A DNA stretch of 64,000 bases from NCBI GenBank assembly GCA_031761405.1, contig JASEVX010000011.1:22447503-22511502 (forward strand). The letters are read 5' to 3'. Of the stretch, positions 12,888 to 23,500 are shown piece after piece. Both the position numbers and the translations under genes were made by a program. The notes under the pieces were generated by a model, which saw nothing but the letters and a program-made list of their open reading frames with translations, made no database searches and had not been told where the DNA came from. How positions within the stretch are numbered: the stretch's first letter is position 1; the number at the start of each line of letters is the position of its first letter. The stretch comes from Serripes groenlandicus (Eukaryota > Mollusca > Bivalvia > Cardiida > Cardiidae).

Positions 12888-13111
12888 CCCTTTCCCTCAT
12901 ACGACAATTCTGCGGCAGACGACTTTGAACGTATTTTGTCAAAAAATAGAAAATCTCCATATTTTGATTGATAACCTATGACACAAAGTGGAAAACATAT
13001 TGTGGCAAACGGAGAAATTGCACATTTTGTGCAATTTCTTCTTTTGTCACTATGTTTTCAAAAAGCTGTCTGCTGCAGAGGCGTCAGAAAGCGTTTATAT
13101 GAGGGAAAGGG
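12888..13111. mobile_element. Complete TTAA MITE (224 bp)
   Basis: TTAA (12884-12887), CCCTTTCCCTCATACGAC ... TATATGAGGGAAAGGG, TTAA (13112-13115). The element is largely one nested inverted repeat, with an outer stem, CTGCGGCAGACGACTTTGAA near one end and CTGTCTGCTGCAG near the other, and a central GGAGAAATTGCAC/GTGCAATTTCTTC hairpin. TTAA target and CCC termini suggest mobilisation by a piggyBac-type transposase. Confidence 0.88.
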
Positions 13112-13119
13112 TTAAAAGA

Positions 13120-14110
13120 TAATATCAGACTTTTTCCATTTACGGGCTCAAATCAGAAATAGGAGATGAAAAATGCGACAAGTCCTTGCATGTAAAATGT
13201 ATAGAGTACATGGAATACAACGACACACAAAGCTAAATCTAGCAGTGAAGACAGAAACATTAATCATTAGGAATTAATGTTCTTTTTTTTTTTTAACTGA
13301 CCCTTTTTATATGACATATATGCAATGCCTTAGTAGTGATTTATTTCTTAAGCCCTTGCCATACAAAGATAACACGATGAACAAGTGGACACTCCTCCGA
13401 AAAATAGAGTAACAGTTGCACACTCCTCCTTTTAAGGGGAGCGAGATAAGCACCGCCTACCTCATTAATATTTTATAACCAGGTCCGCACGCGATACTTT
13501 TAAGGAAAACAGGGTCTGCAGGTGATACTGTTAAGCGACTACCGATTCTTAGGTTAGTTTCAGTTTAGGTAATTTCCCTCAAAAAATCCCATTTATGTCT
13601 ATATTTGACATGGTTATAACGCTCGTTTGATATGTATATGGATGGTTCGGAAATAAGAGAGAGAGGCGTGACATTTTTCCATGAATGATTTCCTAAAAGG
13701 ATAATTGTGTCTTTAAATAATACTGTAGTTGATTTTTTTTTGTTTTTTTTGTTATGCAGACATAAATAATATATGTCTCTGGTTTATGGAACATTTTATC
13801 ACACAACGTAAGTTAGTAAGTACTGTTTTTGAGCTCATCGTCACTTAAACTTTTAGAAGCAAACTGTCTAAATTAACAATGGTTGAAAAAGTAAGGTTTG
13901 TTGTGAGAAATGTTTTAATTGTCTTTTTATATTTTTTAAGTAATCTGGTGAAATGTATGTACATATATCATTTTTGTGTGACTTGGCAGTCAGAGACACA
14001 TAAGGATCTCTTGGCCAAATTGTGGACTGACATTTTTCGTTGAATTCTAAAAAAAAAGAACAAATCGTAGGTCATTTTGTGGGCAAAGCAAATCACCAAG
14101 GACTACAAAC
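13120..14110. other. No gene; intergenic or leader-intron sequence
   Basis: Apart from the orphan minisatellite copies there is nothing recognisable. If the caspase has a non-coding first exon, this stretch may lie in its first intron. Confidence 0.4.
13470..13550 (-). repeat. Inverted orphan copies of the 56-bp minisatellite unit
   Basis: GGTCCGCACGCGATACTTTT and a second degenerate GGTCTGCAGGTGATACT are reverse-complement relatives of the array core, about 2 kb beyond the array. Confidence 0.6.
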
Positions 14111-14111
14111 A

Positions 14112-14320
14112 ACCTTGGTGGTGTACTAAGTGGTATCTAGAGCGTCCACCTCGGTCGTGGGTTTGATCCTTGTCGGTTCATACCAAAGACTTTAAAAATT
14201 TCAATAACAGCCGCCTTCCTTGGCGCTCAGGGTTATGGGGTTAGCATTACAACTGACTCACTGGCTGGTGTCAGGATAAATGGGGTCGAGAACCAGTAGT
14301 ACTTTTGGTAACAAAATTTT
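14112..14320 (+). mobile_element. tRNA-derived SINE upstream of caspase exon 1
   Basis: tRNA-like head with TAAGTGGTATCTAGAGCG and B-box-like GGGTTTGATCC, followed by TCATACCAAAGACTTT and a body including GGTGTCAGGATAAATGGGG. Related pieces are at 2896-3080, 47825-48055, 57212-57330 and 63505-63700. Confidence 0.6.
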
Positions 14321-14373
14321 GCTTTAGAGGGTTTGGACTTAAGCTTTCTCATGTATTGTATTATTAATTTCAG

Positions 14374-14389
14374 ATAATAAGATGCAAGG
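14374..14389 (+). other. Probable 5' UTR part of caspase exon 1
   Basis: Lies between a pyrimidine-rich AG acceptor at 14373 and the start codon at 14390. It contains an out-of-frame ATG at 14382. No promoter could be identified; the first exon is probably upstream and non-coding. Confidence 0.45.
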
Positions 14390-14524
14390 ATGGATCCATT
14401 ACATAGACAGTTACTGAGAACGAATCGAACTAACCTGATTGACAACATTGCAATGCCGGATGATGTCAGTGACAAGCTGTTTGAAAGACAAATATTTACA
14501 GAAAGCATGAGACAAGATGTAGAG
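14390..14524 (+). CDS. Caspase exon 1: start codon and first half of CARD
   Basis: Forty-five codons from ATG at 14390, beginning MDPLHRQLLRTN and ending FTESMRQDVE before the donor GTATGA at 14525; exit phase 0. The hydrophobic spacing of a CARD is visible, and the fold continues directly into exon 2. An acceptor (TTATTAATTTCAG) ends at 14373, so the exon probably begins there with 16 nt of leader, implying an upstream non-coding exon. Another ATG at 14382 is in a different frame and leads nowhere. A tRNA-derived SINE ends about 80 bp upstream. The 3' end of this exon is repeated in intron 1. Confidence 0.85.
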
Positions 14525-17500
14525 GTATGATAATGTATATAAAAGGATTATTTTACACCAAACATGATAAGGACTCACTGTAAAGTCACTGTTAACTGAA
14601 TAAACAGACCTAATCTTAAGGTCACCTGATCTCAAGATGAAGTGGAGCTATTTTTGAAATACAAATATTTACAGAAAGCATTGGACAAGATGTTGAGGTA
14701 TGAATGATACTGTATGTAAAAGGATAATTTTACAGCAAACTTGATAAGGGCTCTCTGTAAAGTCACTGTTAAGTGAATTAACAGACCTCATCTGTAGGTC
14801 ACCTGATCTCAAGGTCAAGTTGGGCTAGTTTGATGGGTATTTCTGAAAGACAAATATTTACAGAAAGCATGGATCCATACAAGATGTTGAAGTTTGAGCC
14901 TATATATAAAGGCAGAGGACAAGTTCGGTGTAAGCTGGGTTTTTTTCCCACAATTTCTATATTATAACTTAAATGTTGTGGGTACTCAAAAGATGTCAAA
15001 TAAGCATTTTAGAACATGAGAAATGCTTGTTATTGAGAGCTAGATCTATAAAAGTTTTATTTTACAGCAAACTTGAAATAAATGAATAAACAGACCTCAT
15101 ATAAAGAGGTCAATTTGATCTCTTATTACTCAAATGTTGTGGGTACTCAAAAGATTCATCTCAACATAGGGTTTGAGTGTCAAATAACATTTTTAGAACA
15201 TGAGAAATGCCATTTATCGAGAGCTCTTGTGAAAGTTTTATTTTACAGCAAACTTGATAAAGACTGTCAAATGAATAAACAGACCTCATATAATAAGGTC
15301 AATGTTAGCTATTTTGATTGGCTTTTTTTTTCCATTGTCTGTTTGTCATGCAAATTCAAATATGGGTCATCTTGGGTCTAAAACATCAGGTCACTAAGTA
15401 AAATTTAAGAAAAAACTTGTTTCAATGTTGAGGCTGCATTTAATTTAGTTCAGCATATTGAAACTTTGTCAGAATGCTTATCTTGATGATATAATGGCTA
15501 GACTTGAATATGGAATATATTGGTGGATTAAACCCTAGGTCATTTTAAGAAAACCTTGTAGACTCTAACTGCCACATATATTACTTGTGTGTGTTAAACA
15601 ACTTTATCTTGATGTTTTTTGTTTGCTAAGTTAAAATATAGGATAAATGTTGAATAATAACCTAGGTCACAAGAACAAATTCAAAGAAAATCTAGAGGGC
15701 CATAATTATAATTATTTGACTTGATCTTGATGATTTTTTTTTTCTTTAAGTTCTGAAATTGGCATGTCTGGTCTTTGCTTAACTTTATAAGCTTTTTCTC
15801 TTAGTATTGTTTATGTAGCCTAGGTATATGTATAAGGGGACACTTATACTGCCTTGCTATAGAGTTAGCTTTTATAGCGACGTGGTAGAGCGTTCGCCTT
15901 CGGATCTAAAGGTCCAAGGTTCGAGCCCTGATCAGGTCGGATCTTTTAGGACTGTTACAATGGCGCCCAATAAGGGACTACATAGAAAAAGCCTCGAGAA
16001 CGTTTCACAACATTCTCAGTCTCCGGAAATTCGAGGACGAATTTCATTTAAGGAGGGGGTATATGTAGCCTAGGTATATTTATAAGGGGACACTTATACT
16101 GCCTTGCTATAGAGCTAGCTTTTATAGCGACGTGGTAGAGCGTTCGCCTTCGGATCTAAAGGTCCAAGGTTCGAGCCCTGATCAGGTCGGATCTTTTAGG
16201 ACTGTTACAATGTTTATGAACACATCATTATACGCTAGAGCCATGGTATATGGTTAACTTTGCATGGCCCGCCATGGCCCTTGTTTTCTTTAAAATTTAA
16301 AAGCAAATTACCCTTTCCCACACACAACAAATCTGCAACAGATGACTTTGAAAATATCTAGGCAGCAATATGAAAATCTTCAAAATAAAAAGTATAATTA
16401 TTAAAGAGGGGGGGGCGCTGTTTTGTCTTATCCCTTTCCCATATACAACAAATCTGATCTGCAGCAGACAACTTTGGAAATGTCTACTAAAAAATATGGG
16501 AAATCTCTATAATTGTTTGTATAATTAGTGTAGAAAATTAAAAACAATTGCAAAAGGAGAAACTACTCGTTTTGAGCAATTTCTCCTTTTGTTACGATGT
16601 TTTCAAAAGGCGTCCGCTGCAGATGTTTCAAAATGCGTCTAGAAGTGGGAAAGTGATAATTATATGGCTTTAGTGTAAACTTTAAAAATCTTCATCTCAG
16701 AAAGTATATCGCCGATTTCCAAATCATTTTATAGGAATGTTCTTTGTGTGACCCTCTATTAGATTCCTTCATGTCACATTGATAGGTAAAGGAACACGGA
16801 CAAAATGGGGCGGGGCCTTGTGTGGCTTTAGTGTAAACTTAAAATAAATCCAAAAGTTTCAAGCCAAATTTCAAATAATTTTGTAGAAATGTTTCTTAGG
16901 TGACTTCTTAAAGATTCCATCAAGCCATGTTGATTGGTAAAAAAATGTGGTGGCCAGGGTTGCCGTATATGTCAATAATGAAAACTTTAAAAAATCTTCT
17001 CCGAAAGTATCTGACCAATTTCCGAGTAATTTTGAAGAAATGTTTCTTGAGTGATCTTCTACTAGATTACTTCAAGCCATGTTGATTTGTAAAAAAAACG
17101 GGATTAAGGTTGGCGTGACAAATCACATCGTATTAATCAGGTGAGTGATCCACGGCCATCATGGCCCTCTTGTTGTCTCGCCCACGACAGTCACTTTTCG
17201 GCGATGATGTATTGTTTGGTCATGGGACATCATTCAACATCGAAATTGTCAATGTCAAGGTCATAATTTAGCAGAATTTGACATTGGTTTATAGGTAACT
17301 TAACCTTAAAACCTAACCTTGGTTTTTATCTCAGCAGCCCCTGCTGTAATTTTACTGAAACTTTGTCAGATGAATTGTTTGGTCATGGGACATCATTCAA
17401 CAACGAATTTTCAAAGTTGCATTTTGATGCATCTGCATTTGACTTCTGAAAACATAGAACTTCGCAAAAAAGGAATTGCTCATATTCAGCAATTATGTCT

Positions 17501-20500
17501 TATTAGCTCGCCTATTCGAAGAAATAGGGGAGCTTATGTTATCACCCCGGCGTTGGCGTTGGCGTTGGCGTTGGCGTTGGTGTTGGCGTTGGCGTCCGCG
17601 TTGCCAGCTTGGTCAAACAGACACTGTGTATGCTGTTGCTTTGAAACTTCACACACTTATTCAGGGTCATTAGGGGACCTTGTATGTCAAGTCCCATAAC
17701 TCTGGAATGGATTTTGACTGAATTGTGCCCCTTTTTCGACTTAGAATTTTGGTCAAACCTTTGCGTGCAAGGCCTTTTCTCAGACACTGTGTATGCTGTT
17801 GCTTTGAAACTTTACACACTTATTCAGGGTCATTAGGGGACCTTGTATGTCAAGTCCCATAACTCTGGAATGGATTTTTTTCAAACATTTGGATTTTTTT
17901 CTTTTTCTTTTCTTGTATTTTTCAATTTTGCGTTTAGCTCAACGTTAAAGTTTCGATTTTTTTTTTTTTCTCAATAAGTACTGGTTCTAGGGCTTTCATA
18001 TTTTTTGGGGTAAAACATTTGTTTTTTGCTGGATTTTGAAAATTGGGCATAGCTTCTTCATATTTTGTTGGATTAATTTCATTTTTTTGTATTTTTGAAC
18101 TTTGAGCATTATTTTTTTATTTTTTATTTTTTTTCTTGAATTTTGGAACTTTGTGTTCAGCTCAATATTTTTTTTTAAATTTCTTGTATTTTTGAACTTT
18201 TTTTTTTTATTATTTCTTGTTTAAAAATAATTGTGTTTAGCTCAATGTTAGAGTTTTGTTTACTTTTTGTGTTTTACACTTGCCTTGATAGTCAAAGCAG
18301 GGGACACAGTGAGACATTTAATTATGCGTAATTCTTGTCTTTCTTTTGTAAATTCAATTTCAACTGAATTATTCCACTTTTGGATTTTGGACTTTATACC
18401 CATGCTATAACTGTTCTGAAGTAGGCCCTGATAGACGATATCCCTGATAGGCGAGCTATATTGTCCTCCGACAACTCTTGTTGCCTCGGTGTTTTCAATT
18501 CTATTCTATAATATACTTTTATTTATAAATATTTTCATGGTTTAGCTTAAATGAATTCAATGGTGTGTGCTGAAGATATGTTTATTTTGGAAATGTTTTA
18601 TGTTAATCTAATGAACAATTCATTAAGTTGAGAAGATCTGAAACATATACTTTTTTACTCCTCTATTAGCTGAATGACTTTTCAAATCATTGTTGGGGAA
18701 AGAAGTTAAAGTTCAAAATTAGCAACAATAATACCATACCTTTCTCCTTTAATCACACTGTTTTTCTTCTCAGTTTTGATTTTAAGTATTTTATCCTCTA
18801 TTTTTAAGTTCTTTTCTATCAGTGTTTTTAGGTTAGATGAGTCTAATATAACATGTCAGACTGGGGTAGGTAAACTACACCCTTTCCCATATACAGCAAA
18901 TCTGCAGCAGACAACTTTGAAAATATCTATTGAAAATGTGCAAAATCTCCATAAATGAGAGGTTAATTGCTAAATAAAGATGAAAACATCGTGGCTATAA
19001 AGGGGAAATTTCTCATTATGTGTTTTGTAATGATGGTTTTTCAAAAGTAATCTGCTGCAGTGGCTTCAGAAAGCGTTTGTATGACGGAAAGTGTTAAAAC
19101 AGATTAATTATTTTTGAAGGCGTTAGGAACAAACTTTGATAAAACTCGCTATTTATTAAACAACATACCGAAACGTGGACCTCAAGCATTTGATGCACTG
19201 ATTAGAGTGTTACTGGATACTGGAAATGAAAATGCTGCTAGTATTCTACAGTCTGGCGCCTTCTACTGGAGAAGCTACGGCAGTCCAAACAAAGAGTGCA
19301 GTGCTGCCAAATGGTAAGTACTTTTCTGTCTTAATACTTTCCCGCCTGAAAACACATATTGACCCATTTGCAGCAGAGACTTTGAGAAATTGCCTTAATA
19401 GCTAAGGAAATCAGAAATTAAGTTAGTTTTGTGAATTTAAAATTTTGATATTTATAAAACTGTAGACCCTAGTCAAATTCCTATGCTATTTTTGGATAAT
19501 CCTTTAAGTCTAGGTATGGAGGAGAATTTCTTTCTTTCTCATCCATTATTTCTCTTTTTTAGCAATTATGCCTTTCCGACTTGCAATAAATCTGCAGCAG
19601 AAAACTTTGAAAACATATTGTTGATATATATATATATATATATATAAATCTCTAAAATAAAGTCAGTGAAATGATTGAATAACGTTGAAAACATTGTTGC
19701 AAAAGATGAAATAGCTCATTAATAGTAATAGTAATTTCAACTTTTGCCACAATGTTTTCAAAAATCATCTGCTAAGGAGGCTTCAGAAAGCGTCTATATG
19801 TGGGAAAGGGTTAAATCCAATATTGTAGGTTCTCACAAGAATCGTTTCGGTAAAAATATTCTTTTGAGTACTCACTCTACTGGGTTTGGTTGATTGTGGT
19901 TTGACTTTGTCTTAAGAAAAATCACCTATACATGTGTTCATGGCTTTCGTGCACAAGGACCCAACACTACAGTATTTCCAAGCAACTGGCTGTTTTTCCA
20001 TATAGATTGTTATCCTATTGGTGGAAGACGAATGTGGCTTGTTGCATTGAACTTTGTCAAACGTCGGAAAGAATGTAGGTAGATCTTCGGTTTGCACTCA
20101 CAACCCCTTGATTAACAGCCTGTGTGGCTAATAGCCGAGCTCCTGGAGCATAGACTCAATTTGGTTTGGAGATCAAATAATGATCCTGAAATATCTTGAG
20201 ATCTGTGGTGAATTCTCTACATTCTACATTTCAGTATGGCCCAATGATCAAGCAATGACAGAAGATATCAAAGTCAGGCCATGTGATGTTAAATCTCAGC
20301 TCGTTCTATCTAAATGGCGTAGTCAAGATGTAAGTTTTGTATCAATCTTTTTCCTAGACCTGGAGGATTTTCTATACCTCTCCTGTAGATAACTTTTGAA
20401 AAACTTTCTTGCAAATTAGCTGTGATGAACAATTTCTACATTTTTCCACACTATTTTAAACTCTTATTTCAAAAATTTACAAATATTTATTCAGATTTGT

Positions 20501-23500
20501 AGCTTGACTATACAGTCATTTATTTCAGCATCACTGTTGTCATTCTGTCCCAACTTGGTTTGATTTTTGCATTCAACCTCTTATCTCTTTAACTACTGGT
20601 GTTATTGGGTTAAACCAGAGCCTTTTCGGTAATTCTAACATGACGTTGTTTTCCTTGCCTATAGAGAGCGAAGAAAATAACCGTTGATTATTCGTCAATA
20701 ACCAATGGAAATGCACTACTTTTCACATTGGCTATTCCAGTTATCCCCCGCGTATAAGCCTGTCATTCAGCGTCATGTAAAGAAACATACATGTGTATAC
20801 TACGTCGTCTGCAATGGCTGACTCGATATTTTATTTTACATTGATTGCGAAACAAGCTTTCAGCTTGGATTAATCATGCTCGATGTCTGCTTCCTGGAGA
20901 CTTAACCAGTACTCGTGCCGTTTTTGTGTGGAAAAATCTCAAAGACAGGACCCGCTCATCACAGGACGCGAACCAGGGACCTTTGATACGAGAGGCCGAC
21001 GCTCTACCTCTGCACCCTTGTAACGTTATGACGTCAAACCACTCATGTGACGTCACTTTCCTAGTCACGCCCACAGAAAAAATTTAAGTTAAGAACCCCT
21101 ATTAAAAGCTTTCTCCAAGAATCCAAACTAAATGTATTGTTTGCACTGGATCTCGGACAAGTTTAAGGTTGAATTTCAGGTTTCTAGCCGATTCCGTTAT
21201 TTGCTGGTGCGAGATCTACAGAAATATGTTGTGAAAATGTCGATTTTTCAGGTTTTAACCTAAAAAATCTCTGAAACTAGAATTTTCCCAGATATAACGA
21301 ACACGCCCAGACCTAGATCACATTGAGTTCTATAAGTGTGGGGAATTTCAGCGAAATTTCTTTGTCCTCAAATCGCTGAATTTTCGGACACATTGTGACA
21401 CAATAGCCCTGTAGACATTCGTTCGTAGAACAGAATAGAATAATTCTGCTCAACTACACTCATTCTATACATATTGTTAACTTGTGTAGTACAATGAAAA
21501 CTAAATAATTAATTAAATAAAATTACATTGTCTTGTTGTTGAGTCTACCCCTCTTTGTCGTTTTTTTCTGCAGTGGGTAGTCACAATTGATGGAACAGCA
21601 AACTGGTGGGTAAACTGGTTTGCTAAATAGTGCATTTATTTCCCTTTGTTAAGGTGTCGGGTCATGTTAGAATCGAAATGAAACTATCAAAAACCTTGGT
21701 TTATTGGCGAATAACCAATGGTTTGTCGTTCTGATGCGTTGTAATTAACCACTCAGGCCGTAGGCCTTCGTGGTTAATTCCTGCGCATCAGAACTCCAAA
21801 CCATTGGTTATTCGCCAATAACCCACGGTTGTTGATAGTTTATTTCTTAATTAACCCACATACATCCATTCTGCAGCAGACGACATTGAAAACATCCAGA
21901 AAAAAATTGCTAAAATCTCTTTAAATGAAAGGATATCCTTTTTAGCTCACCTATGCACGAAGTGCAAGGTGAGCTATTGGGATCACATTTTGTCCGGCGT
22001 CCGTCTGTCGTGCGTCGTGCGTCGTCCGTCGTCAACATTTCAGCTTGTTAACACTCTACGGGCTACATTTTGCATCCAATCTTCATGAAAGTTTATCAGA
22101 ACGTTCATCTCCATAAGATATTGGACAAGTTCGAAACTGGGCCATATGAGGTTAAAAACTAGGTCACTAGGTCGAATTGAAGGGAAATCTTGTTAACACT
22201 CTGGAGGCCACATTTTCAACTTGAGCATGTTGAAATATTATCAGAATGTTTGTCTTGATGATATGTAGGTCAAGTTCAAACATGGGTCACGTCAGGTCAA
22301 AAAGTAGGTCACTAGGTCAAATTGAAGGAAAATCTTGTTAACACTTTGGATGCCGCATTTTTTGCTTCAGCAGCTTGATATTTGGTCAAAATGTTTGTCT
22401 TAAAGATATCTAGGTCAAGTTTAAATATGGGTCATATTGGGTCAAAAACTAGGTCACTAGGCCAAATTGAGGGAAAATCTTGTTAACTCTGTAGAAGAGT
22501 CAGAATGTTGAGCTGAATAATATGTAGGCCAAGTTAGAATATGGGTCATGCCGGGTCAAAAACTAGGTCACTAGGTCAAATTGAAGTCAAATCTTGTTAA
22601 CACTTTGGATGCCCTATTTTTGCTTCAGCAGCTTGAAATTTAGTCAGAATGTTTGTCTGAATGATATCTAGGCCAAGTTCGGATATGGGTCATGCCGGGT
22701 TAAAAACTAGGTCACTAGGCCAAATTGAAGGGTAATCTTGTTAACACTCTGGATAGTGCATTTTTAATTTCAGCATGATGAAACTTTATCAGAATGTTTT
22801 TCTTGATGATATGTAGGCCAAGTTAGAATATGGGTCATGCTGGGTCAAAAACTAGGTCACTAGATCAAATTGAAGAAAAATCTTGTGAATACTTTGGATG
22901 CCACATTTTTTGCTTCGTCAGCTTGAAATTTTGTCAGAATGTTTGTCTGAATTATATCTAGGTCAAGTTTGAATAGGGGTCATATTGGATCAGAAACTAG
23001 GTCAATAAACTTTTGTCAGAATGTTGTCTTGATGATATCTAGTCCATGTTGGAATATGGCTCATATCAGGTAAAAAAAATACAGATCACTAGGCCAAATG
23101 AAAGAAAATATTGTTAACACTGTGGAGGTTGCATTCAGAATAATTGTCTTGATGTGTTTTGCATTGCAGTACATTGTATAATTAAGGTGAGCGATCCAGG
23201 GCCATCATGGCCCTCTTGTTAAAGAATTGAAAACATTGTGACATCTGCTACAGAAGCGTCAGAGAGGGAAAGGGTTAAAAATGATTGGTTACCTCTCATG
23301 CTATTGCAGGCGGATAAAAAATGGCAGAAATCTGTCTGTGAGATTTTCAGCAATAACTGAGTAGGATTTTGACATTTCACATGATGTTTGATATACTTCA
23401 AGCATATTTTCATGTTAAGTACTCCTGATACCAAGAAAGAAAGTAAGCAGGTTCCATCCAACTTTGATTGAATCTCCTAGACACAGTAATTTCTTAAATG

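Larger units (their letters stand above)
15814..16210. mobile_element. Miniature LTR element (TRIM) with tRNA-like LTRs
   Basis: Two 147-bp direct repeats (15814-15960 and 16064-16210), differing at two positions, flanked by the 6-bp duplication TGTTTA (15808-15813, 16211-16216). The left repeat is followed immediately by TGGCGCCCAATAAGGGAC, which matches 15 of 18 positions of the classical tRNA-Lys primer-binding site. The right repeat is preceded by the purine tract AAGGAGGGGG. The internal region is only 103 bp and codes for nothing. The LTRs start TGTAGCC and end TTACAA. Each contains a tRNA-like stretch. A non-autonomous retroelement is the best reading; a tandem SINE pair would not explain the PBS and PPT. 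Confidence 0.82.

Noticed and set aside
15868..15940. Functional tRNA-Arg gene
   Set aside because: D- and anticodon stems pair poorly, and the sequence is part of both LTRs of a miniature retroelement.
17319..17787. Long open frames with Ala-Leu, Trp-Arg or Thr-Pro repeats
   Set aside because: They are translations of a (GGCGTT)n simple repeat in different frames within a repeat element.
19894..20082. Extra caspase exon between exons 2 and 3
   Set aside because: The 62-codon frame has no caspase similarity and resembles repeat sequence near 3180 (AAGCAACTG.CTG.TTTT); boundaries do not restore phase.
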